This document shows positions 47,701 to 60,105 of a DNA stretch of 64,000 nucleotides, piece after piece (positions within the stretch are counted from its first letter, which is position 1; the number at the start of each line of letters is the position of its first letter). The stretch is from positions 21,694,186 to 21,758,185 of the forward strand of contig CM029370.1 of NCBI GenBank assembly GCA_017165825.1, read 5' to 3'. A model generated the notes under the pieces. That model worked only from the letters and a program-made list of their open reading frames with translations. It was not told where the DNA came from and made no database searches. The position numbers were made by a program, and so were the translations under genes. The DNA is from Hepsetus odoe (taxonomy: Eukaryota > Chordata > Actinopteri > Characiformes > Hepsetidae).

Positions 47701-48776
47701 TGTCTTTTACATCACAAACTTTGTTTAATTGTAAGGGATGAGAGGTTAAAAGTAATGCATTGTTACTGGGATATAAAGCCACAAAAAAACAACATAAGTG
47801 GACATCAAGGGAAAAAAAATGTGAGAAAATCTCTAATCATCTCCCTCTCTCTTCTTCTGCTACTCTATTCACCCCCCCCCTCCCCTTAGTCTCTGATGAC
47901 TATTAGAGTAATCTGTATTGATTTTCTGTCTGTTTTTCTTACTTTTGTCTTTTGTTCTGTTGACAGTGACCTTAGGAGCACCATTATCTACCGAGTCTGT
48001 GTTTGTGTCTGAATTTTTTGTGTGGGTAAGAAAGAGAGAACAATGAGAGAATAAAAAAATGGGCTTATACTGAGAGCTGGTCTTAAACACGTGTTTGAAG
48101 CACAGGTACCTCTATGAGGCAGAAATGTTCTAGTCTATTTCAGTCTATTTTGACTTTCTGTAAATTAAGGTAGAGCCCTACTCTCACCTCAGAGCATGGT
48201 GGAAGGGATTTTATTTGGCAACATAATTCAATACCAGTAGAAAACATTGCATCAGCACCAGGAATAGTTGACCACATGCACACTAATTAAAGCTATGGAC
48301 TATTATGTGCACTGAATTGAATTTATTTTAAAAAAAACATCACTTCTTGACTATTATTACCATTTTCTTAATGTGAAGACATGCATATTTCTGAATTAAG
48401 TAAATTCCACACGATGTGAAAGTGAACAGTGAAGTGAAGTGAGTGAAGTAAAGCATGTGGTAGTCATAAAAAGTTTCTTATGAGGCTCATTGGTCTTTTC
48501 TAACTAATCAAAGGTCATTAGTTGGCCTGCTGTTAATTTGGCCTGCCTACCATGTCACATGAAAAAGCCAGCTAATTAGCAACACAGTCAGAGATTTTAC
48601 ATTTTACAGTTGAATAACACATTACTGTCCACCAAACTGTAAGCTTTGAAGGTGAGAGTGTTTTCTACAGGAGGGGGTCCTAATGACTTCACCATAGAGC
48701 TCCTTTCCCACGCAGCTTTGACACCAATTCAAATGACGCTCACAAGCAGCAGCTAAAGCAACACACACACACACGC

Positions 48777-48817
<41 letters not shown>

Positions 48818-49028
48818 CACACACAAATGCATGTCTGATATCGGGTTCTAAAAGCAGGGTCACTTTGCCTCAACCCCGCCCCCATACCTCTTTTCTGTCT
48901 CCGCCTTCATTCATTCATTGCCTCTTTTTTCTGAACTTCATGTCGACTCCATCTTTACAACTGACCTGCTCTATTGTGAGACCCTCAGCCAGCATTAGAA
49001 ATTAACACACCCCAAGAAAAATGGGGAA

Positions 49029-49079
<51 letters not shown>

Positions 49080-49720
49080 AATAGGAATAAAAGTGAAAAC
49101 ATGGAAAACATGATGCTGCCATTGGCTTCTTCACTGCTCACAGACTTTAGAGTTGAGAAACTTTCACTTCATTAGGCTACTACAAGAGCTGAGCAACACA
49201 TATGTGATTTAGGCTTAGGTATGTTCCCTGGGTATTCAATACACTTTTGTGCACAGAAAAATGCTAAGGAACTAACATTTGAAATGTTCAAATTTTGCAT
49301 ATGACTGTGTACTTAGGCTTCAATTTCGTCACATACACTGAAATTTACAAAAGCACCTGCTCCTTATTCAGCTCCACTTCTGACTGAGACACAGAATTCA
49401 ACTCATTCATCTCCACCTCAGTTCAAATGAGTAACAAAGGAAGAAACTGTCTTCAAATAACTGACATAGCACTGAATCTTGTTTTTTGTGTGTACTGCTG
49501 CTAAAGCTTGCTGGCACATGAAGTGTGTCAGTGTTCCGAACGACAGAGAGAGAAAGAAGGAATGGAGCTTAAAATACTTGAGCTGCTGAAGTGCTGAGCG
49601 GAGAGTGCAGGTGGATGCATGGGAACGCTTCTGAAGGAGCTGTTGCACTACAAGCATCTTCCTTTGCAAGTCCCTTTCTCAGCATCTGCTTGCATTTTGT
49701 GGGCATGTGTGTGTGTTTGT

Positions 49721-49765
<45 letters not shown>

Positions 49766-52700
49766 TGTCTGCATGAACAAAAAAAAAAAAGCTGTGAATA
49801 AAAGACTTGGGCCTCTGTGTGAAGGCATCCATTCCCATTGTGCAGCAAGAAGGAAAGCCCAAGAGCACACATCTGAACACATACTGGTTCAAACATATAG
49901 ACTCACTATGCAAAGGAGCTGAAGCACAAATCTATACACACACTGCTAAAAAACACAACACTGAAAAAAGGCTGGTTTGCATTGGCCAATAAAAGCAGAA
50001 TAAAAGTCTGAAGACAGAACAAAAACAAAGTAATGTGAAAAGAAAAAAAAATACACTTTGAAATGCAATCACTAGTTGCCACGCCTAGAGCTGAAACAAA
50101 GAAAGGGAAGGCGTTAAGAGAGACAGACAAAAGGACCAAGAGAGGACCTGTATGCTGGAATTCTTACCTGGCTTCAGCATTCATCCTCTCCACTGATACC
50201 ATCAAACCCACAGGGACATGCATGCACATGCACACAAGCTCAACAGAGGTCGAAGGCCCAACCATTTTCCTAACACTCAGCCCTGGCAGCTTGCTTTCTG
50301 TGTGTTTGGGTATTTCTGAGGGTCAATCCTATTCTAGTGTAGGACAGAAGAAAAGTCTCCATGTTTCTTTTGTAAAGTAAAAATATTTAGTCATATTGGA
50401 TGATGTTACAGATGGTTTATATGATAGTGTTAGAAAACTGAAGGAGACTGCTCTCCCTAAATTGGAATTCAAACCCACAATCATCAGATGATGCAGTCAT
50501 GTGCCTGACCATTTAGCCACGACAACCTGACTGTTTTCTTCCACTTCCTTCCTTTTGTATTTAAGCAAGTGTAAGTGTGGTAACCCGTAAGCGACAAGAA
50601 AGCACAGAAAGGAAACCCACCCATTTTAAAGGGATTTGAAACTTTCCTTAAACTGTTAACTGTATTTGGTTTGAAATTTGACTTCATGTGTTAAATTATT
50701 TGAATTCTTCTTAAACTCTATTATGATAACCATCCTTAATTTTAGCTTAATTTAAAACATAAGAAAGTGAACAGACACACAAACACACACACACACAAGC
50801 ACATAGTCACATGCAGAAAAGCACACACAACCGCACACAGTCGGAGACGTTGCATGTGTGTGTATATATGATTTCTCTGTCAATAAAATGTTTTCCTGGT
50901 TCATTGCTTGTCCTGTCACCATCTTCTAAACTAATTTGAAACATTGACTTTTTCCTGCCAGGGTTCAATCCCATCAAGCATGTCAGGGGCTATTAGAATT
51001 GACATGGCATTTGAACTGCATAAACACTTAAAATTTGCATTTGAACTTACGTTTGCAAACAGATAAGACAAGTGTCTTGGCAGGCCTCGCATTGCCTGAA
51101 TTAAGTCTACTGGCCTAGATTTCATAAGCCTTGAGGGATAGCGAGTTTGCTCTTCAGCTTGCCCTTATGATTAGTATGCTAATTAGTGTCAAACAGAAAC
51201 ATATGCATCAGTTAACACAGACCCAAATGAATCTACTGAACAATGTATATGTATAAACAGATCTAAGGCATGAATATGCATGAATATGCATTTAGGTTTG
51301 CCAATCCTTCAATACAAGAGTTAAAACCATTGTTTTCATTAAACAGTCTTGCTCAGAGACTGCCCAGAGAGGGTCTAGACTCTAGACCATATTACAATGA
51401 TGAGAGGACGTGAATTAGAGTAAGTGCTTCAGTCAAGGGCACTCAAGCAAAAGACACCTGGGACATAAACCCTCACTGTAACACAGACATGATGTGTGTG
51501 TTTAGCGTCATAATCATCATCATCATCATTTATAGTATTGTTTTTATTATTAAAGTTTAATGCTTGGCCTTTTAAAGCTGATAGGGGAAAACTAAAACTA
51601 TTTCTTTTAAACTGTTGTGTTATTTCAAACAGGCCTGCCTATATTGTTTCGAATACTTATTTTGGCACATTTGGCGTGAATGGAAAATTGCGTTAATATG
51701 TTTTACTAAATTCCTTTTTAAAATAGCTCTAATGGGTTTCCTCAAAATGTACTCAACCATCAGCCATGGCTTAATGGGATGCTTTAGAAATTTCATGCCA
51801 AACACAGTACAAGTCCACAGAGATGGTAGAGTCATGGTTGCCGTGGAGACCGGATGGATGAAGACAGGACGCTCCATTGAAATCATCATCACTGCTTTCT
51901 CTCCACGGTGTGAACACATACGCACTGTTACACTCAAAACACACATACACACACACACACTTGTATGTGCACAAAGCATATCCTTGACAGAAGATCCTGC
52001 TGTGTCTGCAGAGGCTCTTAACAGCCCTAGTTTGCAGGGCCTCTTCCACTCGTAACAGGGATTCAGTGGGGAAGCTGTGCATGAGCTACCATGCCAACGC
52101 CACTGCACATGATGACTTAGAACTTGGTATCATGTTGATAATGTCGTTTTAATTACCTCTCACAAATCACAGAGCTAATTAAACACTGTCATTCTAAAAG
52201 TCAGGATGGGGGAAAAATAGACACAAATGGTGTTTTATTTTTAGCAAAGATAATGTCTTTCGGTTTTGTTTTCTGTGAATTACTGTTCCTTCAACTAATT
52301 TTCTGAAGTGACTGAGACTCAACCAAATGTGTGTAGAAACATGGGCCTAGTGTGTGTGTGTAGGTAGAGTAGTTCAGGGGTCAGGGTGATATTTTATCAT
52401 TCTTATTACAGATTTTCCTTCTCTAATGCAAAACTATGGAGGAGTCAGTGGAAGTCTCTTGAAAAGCACATTTCTAATTCTTTCATTCAACCAAGTGCCC
52501 CCGTAATATCGCTGATGTGATAAGGCATCAGAGGCAGAAAAAGCAAGAGACTGAGCAGAAGAGAGAAATTAAGTACAGAAGGTACACTTGGTACACTTCT
52601 GATAACATGCATCTGCTCTTAATAGCTCACAAATGAGACAGACTCATTCACTGATCAAACATAGGAATTAAAAGCCTCCATTGTTCCCTCCGTTAAGCCA

Positions 52701-55700
52701 GTCATGCTTGCTGCACTTTGAAATAATGAAAACACACTGAGGCCTGCAAGTAATGGATTTGTATATTAACAACATTGACTAAATGGTAAGCCACAGTACT
52801 GTGCGATTTGAAAACACTGATTATATAGTATAGTATAATAGTGTTTACTGTATATACATATATTAACAACACTGACTAAATGGTAAGCCATGGTACTGTG
52901 CAATTTAAAAACACTGATTAGAGTATAGTATAATATAGTTTACTGTGTGACATTCTCTATGCAATGTCACTGTAACACCTTTGCATTGCAATATCATGTT
53001 GTCAAGATAAATTGTTACACTCTACCACATCTACAGCCTCTGCTTAACAATATTTATTTCTGAGCATTTGCACCACCTAGTGGCTACAACTGCTGATACT
53101 CCACCTGCATTAAAAACAAATACAAGTCATTATAAAAATCTGGACAAATCTGGACAAATCTAGTTTTTAAATACCCTGTAGTAAGTTAATACAGGAACTT
53201 CCAAATCAGACATGAATAATCACAGACCAATAGGTTGCCCTGAGGTACCCCTGAACAAGGTACTGTCCCCATCACTGTTCCACAGGGGCTTTAAATAGCT
53301 GCCCCCTGCTGCATGGTGTGTATGGGTTAAATGCAGTGGCTGTATTTCGTTGTGGTTCACTGTGTGTTGTGCAGTGTTTCACTATGACAAGTTGTCACTT
53401 TCACTTCAATAAGGGGCTGAAGCCTTTGTGTCTATGTCCTCTATGTGTAATCTTAATGAATTTCCTCTGATGGGTGAGTGCTCTCAAGTGGGGGTTGCCA
53501 TGGCAGTATTAGCCCATTAGCAGGACACAATTATACACAGCACTTAAAAACACACCATCATCCTCCTTTCATTCCATGGACTGAACACCATGCCCTGATT
53601 CTGTTTCCTCCTCCTACATTTCTTCCACTCTTTGACCCTCTTGATTCTCTCCCTCTCCTGTTCTGCATCATTATGCGCTTCAGTCCAGCTCTCTCTTTCT
53701 CCCTTTCTCGTCTTTCTCCTTTAAAAAGTCTTTGAGAGCTGGGGCTGTAGAGGTTTAGGTTAGTACCTAATGCACCTATGGATCTCACCCTTTCTCTTTT
53801 CTAATTCTATGACATCTATTAGAGGACTGCTCCCACATTAAGCATTTCTCCATCAGTCCCTTAATTTGTTTCACAACTTATATAACCATCTATTAAAAGT
53901 GGTTTAAAACATAACTGATGCTTCAATTGCGAAAGTACAATTGAAGTTTTGTATACTTGAGGGGATTTGAAGATTGAAGCTGTCCAGGATCTGGAGAGCA
54001 AACTGCTCAGGTAGTTCAGAGTGAAATAAACACAGAAGTAGGGCTGTCATAATTAGCGCTGTGCATATAAAATGCAATGTCACAATATTTTCTTTGCAAC
54101 AGGAAAGTTGCTTCTTCATGGTATAATATTCAAATAGTCAAATGTCAAATAATAATTAGCCGAATAATCCATCACTCCCTCCCTCACTCCCTCACTCCCT
54201 CCCTCGCCCTGCTTAGGGTTGCAGGACACGCTGGGGTCCATCCCAACTCTCTCAGGGCCACAGCCGAGGAAACGGCCTGGACAGGTCGCCAGTCAATTGC
54301 AGTGCATCCACACAGACAAACACACTCACATACACTCAAACCCAAATGACGTGCATGTCGTTGGCCTGTGGGAGGAAACTGGAGCACCCTTAAGAAGCCC
54401 ACGCAAACATGGGGAAAACATGTAAACTCCAAACAGAAAGGACCTGCCACGGGCCTGGGAATCAAACCCAGGACCATCTCATGTTACTGAGACATTTTCT
54501 GATATAGTCTGAGAGCTGCAACAGAGTTTAAGAACAAAAGAAATACAAGCCAGAAGAAAAAAAAAAAAAGTACTTTAAGAACCAAACCCTGAAAGCCTCT
54601 TTCTCATGAGGTAAACAAACAGCTTGAGAAAAGTGTCTTCAGCTTGTTAGCAGACTTCCATCCAAATGACCTTTTGTTCACTTTATAAATTATTCTTGGT
54701 CCATAATAATTTACTTAAAACCTCTCAAGATTCCAGACAGAATAGGCAGGTCAAGCCATTTAACCAGGTTTGACCTCAAGTCAGAGAGAGAAGGCTTAAA
54801 AGAAGCTGTGCCTGTAAAAAATGATCAATAATACATGTCATGCCTGTCAGAGGCATGCCTGACATCTGATGCCTTTCCATTAATGACATCTTATAACCCA
54901 ACACAAGCAAGCCATGTAACAGCACCAGCTGTCCTTGAGTTCACCCACAAAAGACATCTGAGAATGTGGCAATACCACAGACTGACAGGTAACACAGTGT
55001 GTGTATGTTAACATGACACTTATGCCCTAAAACTGCAAAGCAGCAAATCAGACAATGCCCTGCATGAGGTAAAACATAAGGTGTAAATTTCCTGACATCA
55101 CTGTCAGCACTAAATCTTTAAAAAAAAAAAAAAAAACTGCGATGGATTTCCTTGTGCATTACTGTCCAGCAGGGGGAGCAGGTATTTGGCAGCTGATTAA
55201 TCAGTATGTATAGAACAGTTCCCAGTTCCCTTACAGTCATATTAGGAAATGACAAGCCACACAACTCAAGTTTGTTTAGTGAGGGTGTGTTCGAGGCTCC
55301 TCATGTTTCACATGCGGGTGTGTCCTATGTACACTTTCACTGTTTTGTTTAAAAACTAAAGCTAACTAGAGCTAAAGTTGAAGTTAAAGATTAAGATAAA
55401 AATGTTTTTTTTTCGTGTGACAACTTGTCATTGCAAAACGCAGCACAACACAATGAAACGAATGCAGCAGGAGCAGTGACAGGGACGGTACTTTGCTCAA
55501 GGGTACCTCGGGGCAACCTACTGGTCTGGGATTTGATCCCACAAACTTCCAATCCTGGTCTCTAACCTCTAAGCCAACGCTGAATTAGAAGTTACTAGGC
55601 AACTGAGAACAGTAATGACATGTCTGTAAAAACATGTTCAGAGAGTGGTGACTGCTGATTTCAAACTTACATAAAATTTAGAAACTCTTTTTATTTGCTT

Positions 55701-58700
55701 TCATCTTTAGGAAATGAGGGGCCAGTTCAAGTGAGCACTACATAAGACACAACTAGGGCCGAAGAGTTATGGGAAATATCAAATTGTATTTTGACGGCAA
55801 TATAAATGCAAATATTTTCTAAGGCTCTTGTTAAAATTAATCCCAGACTGCCCATTTAGTGGAGCTTGTGATTATTATTATTGGGTTATAATTAGAATGG
55901 CAGTTCTTGCAAAATTGCAGCATCCTTTCAAATCCAATTTCGATAAAAAAGAATTAATTATTCAGCTTAAGTCACAATCAATGAACATTTACCTGAAATT
56001 ATAAAAACAAAAATAGTTCCGCACTTTTATTTCTCTTAAGAGTCACACTTACATATGCTGCAGCTCAGCTCAGTAATTAGTCTGGTTGCACTCATTTGTA
56101 CTCATGACATTTGACAGGACATTTGACATCTGTGAAGCATCTCTGTCTGTTCTGCATAATCTATTAAAATATCTGAATTGATTGAACATCAAAAGAAACT
56201 CATCTGAAGTGTTTGAGGATGACTGGTTAGAAGGCTTTTTTGCATTTTAGAAGCCAGGTGTTGTATGATTAGTCCAATACCAACATAGAAATAGCATAAA
56301 TATACATAATGCTTATTCGTCCAATTCATGGAAATCCCTTAGTACTCCTAAGCTTGTGTAGTTGGGTGAACACCATACCATCTGTTCAAGATCTGCTTCG
56401 GCACCTGATTACCACATTCAAATGAAATGCGTTTAAAACTAAAACTCTCCTGGGAGATCTTCTGCTAGGCATAACTCGATTACTGCAGCCATGATGGAAG
56501 AGGAGGCCTGATCAAGGCCTAAACTAAATTAACCCGGTCAGTAGGACTCAATTAGGCCCACTCTTGCCATGATGGAGTGGGAGCAGCATGACAATTAATG
56601 CTGGGCTAAGGTTAAAACATACACACACTTGCTAAGGCACACATGGTTCCCACGTAACATTCACAAGCAATTCAATTATTGCCTTTTGTGCTCTTAGAAA
56701 ACACAAGACACTGTTCTAGTTAATCATAATCTATCATTTATGCTGTCTCTAGGTGTGTCTGAGTTGATCACAACACATGACTAAGGGTATGACTACAGAC
56801 TTATGGTTAATTGGTCTAGAAAACCACATGACAAAAAACAAGACATCACGGAGAGAACACCTTTGTTTAGCAGGATTGATGGACATCAACAAGAAGAGAA
56901 ATGCTGTCTGGATTACAAGCAGAGAAATCCTATCTGGTGCAGAAAAGGCAACATTTTTTCAAAGTAAATTTTATAAAAAGTCGAGCTTGATCTCTGGACT
57001 GACTAACAATGAAATAAATGGGTATGAACTATGTAGTGTCCAGTTGATTTATGTGTTGCTTCCTGACATATGAATAATAAATGTTGTAAAAACAAGCAGC
57101 AGTTTCTCCAGGGGGGTTAATAAAGAATATAAACTGAATGTTACAGTGAACCACTTACCATATTAAATAAGTAATCATGTGATTACACCTAAATACTAAA
57201 AAATACATTTTTCTTGAACTGATGTTATGCATTGCAAAACGGTCCATTGGCCTGGCAATACCCAGACCTAATATGATTATATAAGATGGACTAAAAATCA
57301 CAGGAGACCAATTCCACACTAAGGAAGAGCTCTTTAAAGCTGAGTAACTCCACAGTTATTCCATACAGGGAAAGTCTGTAAGTGCATTTGTGAGAATAGG
57401 GAAGGAACAAGTGAACAGTCTGTTAAGGGTGATACACTGTGAAGTAAGGGTGTGCAATATGGCATAGACAAAATGTGACATTTTATGATTTGTGACATTT
57501 GTGTTTTTGTACAATTTATATTACTCTATCAAACTGATCATTTTGATTACGCTCTAATACTCTGCATCATGATTTGCACTCATGGCTTTTAGACAAAGTG
57601 AAACCTTAGACAACAATATCTTTCGACAATAAAGTGAAACCTTATTACTCAGTATATCTATGATAAACTAACTGACAAGAAAGTTATAACATAATATTAT
57701 ATCAGGATACTGCACAACCTGTAAAAAGTAGAATACACAAACACAGGGAAAAGGGATAAAGGGATAAAGAGATAGAGAGATAGAGAGAAGGTAAGAATCC
57801 ACCTGTCTATGTGAAAAAAGTTAAATGTTCTTTCTCTCTTTTGTCTCAAACCTGTTTCCAGAAGGGCACATGGAAGTGGGTGGGAGGCTGCAGGGGGTAC
57901 CGCGTAACAATGCGCTTTTGTCATGGTGCTTGACCAAAACTGCAAGAGTTAGTCAGGCAAAGTAAAAGACGAAGAATTTCTATTCACTATTCCCGGCAAG
58001 GGGCCCAAGCTCCCCCACCGCTCATCATATACACACAGCTTAAGACTGGTGCAACAATAGCGAAGGCCACTGATTACTGTAGTAGCCTTTACCATCCTCC
58101 GTCTCCTGCCCAGGAGCATATTCATGCCACTGACAGACAACACAAAAAGAAGGATGCAGTGATTTTGTTTGCAGTGGTTAAGGTCATGATCAGTTGAGTA
58201 GCAGGAACAGCTTGCTAAACAGCAGAGCTCAAGGTTTGGTAGCAATGTGTGAAGAGCTTTAAGGGAGCAGCATTTTACATTAAACACTGCTGTTCCCTCT
58301 CTGAGCTAGTCATCTGGGTCAGGATCAGCAAGCTAATTACACTAACAAAGGCTATTAGCCTGGAGTCTTAGTCGCTGCTTAACTTGCTGCTGATACACCA
58401 GTTGAAAAAGCCCAGTCCCAGGACATGAACAGCTCTGTTACTACTGAACACTGGCCAATTAGTACAGGGCAACAATTGTCTGTGTCCCACAGTGATTCTG
58501 ATTAAGTATAAAAATTACATTTATTTAGCTTTTCTAATCATATTGTTAGCACATTAGCACTGACCAATGACATATTTCATTAGAAACAGAGCATAATTAG
58601 TCCCATCCTACCTGACATACTGCAGTGAAAGTATTTGAATAAAATGATTGTCCTCATTATTTTGGGGGGAAAAAGTGGCACCATGCACTGTTTTCTTTCT

Positions 58701-60074
58701 GTTCCACTAATCTATTGTATCAAGTATGTGAAAATTCTTGATATACAATCAAAATTAATATAATCTTAATATAAAAATATCCTAAACTGAATTTTACCAA
58801 AGCCCTGCAGTACAATGCCCTCTTCTTCATAAGCTACAAGTCACTGCAGAGTTTAATAAACTCTCTTCCAGTACTTTTCACATATTCACCAAACATATCT
58901 TTGATTAAATGTTTACTTTCCTAGCTTCATGTTACTTTAAAAAGGTTTATCACAATATATCTGTTGTAACAGACAAAATGTAACCAGTCACATTTACAAA
59001 ATGGCATCAAAAAATGATGAATGATTGAAAAATGATTTTTGTTCAATATTTCAAACAGTGTGCTCTTTTAAATTCAAATAAACCAATTGAATCAATTATC
59101 CCATATATGTAACTAGTGTTCTAGACTAATGTGATCAATATTATACTATATATTACTCTATATGTATCACTGTAGAGCTAAATATAGTCATATTCCACCA
59201 CCAAACACGATTAAATGAATTCTGTTATGGCTCGTTATCCAGTAGCTGTATATCTTCTGTATCTGCCCATTCCCCAGAGAGCTGTTGGAAAAGGGTCGAA
59301 CCACCACTGGTCAGGATGCCTGATGAGAGCTTAGAGAAAATCTGCGAAACACCTGCTCTGTGTCTAAAACTGTTAAGTATTCACGCACACAGAGGCACCC
59401 ACACAAATCCACCATGACAAATATTGAGGAACGATACTATACAGACAAACAAAAAGAAAGATCTTGACACCATCTTGCACTGCCAAAGTGTATTAGCTCA
59501 GACTAGCACAAAATACACACATACACACAGCAGTGTACATTCACTTGAAAAAAGGAAAGCATAAGTGAATTATTTAGCATTTTTATCTATTTTTAGCATT
59601 TTTTAATTCTAAGGTTTCTTCAATAATGCATCTGGCCAAACAATTTTGTCTTAAATAATATTGATACTGTAATGTGGCCACAGCTGAAACAAAATAACAT
59701 GCATACTAGTTTTATATGGATTGTCAATGAAAGCCCCATTAGAATATCTTATACAACTCAGTGTTTTTTTTTTTTTTTATTTGTTACTTGGCTGATGTGT
59801 TGATGATAATGTAACTGAATTTAGAAAGCAGAGATGATATTTAATGTAATTTAATGTAAAAATAATAATATTGTTTTGGTTTCAAGCATCCTTGGAAAAA
59901 AGCCAACTACAAAGTAGCACAAAATAAAGCAGAGGTTACATAGCAGATCTACTTAGTTCCTTAAAGCAGTGGTTCTCCAACTGATTTCTCATATATTAGC
60001 AGCAAACTAACTTACAACATTTGTGAAAGTAGCAAAACCAGTTTAAAAAAACACTGTTTTAATGATCCTTTCAA

Positions 60075-60105
<31 letters not shown>

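Noticed and set aside
51270..51295. POU-dimer (MORE) site in TGAATATGCATGAATATGCA
   Set aside because: The sequence is a 10-bp tandem repeat and does not match ATGCATATGCAT; too weak to claim.
51615..52055. Long open frames on both strands at 51.6-52.1 kb
   Set aside because: The predicted peptides are compositionally odd, run into a CA microsatellite and resemble no family. Overlapping frames on opposite strands suggest chance.
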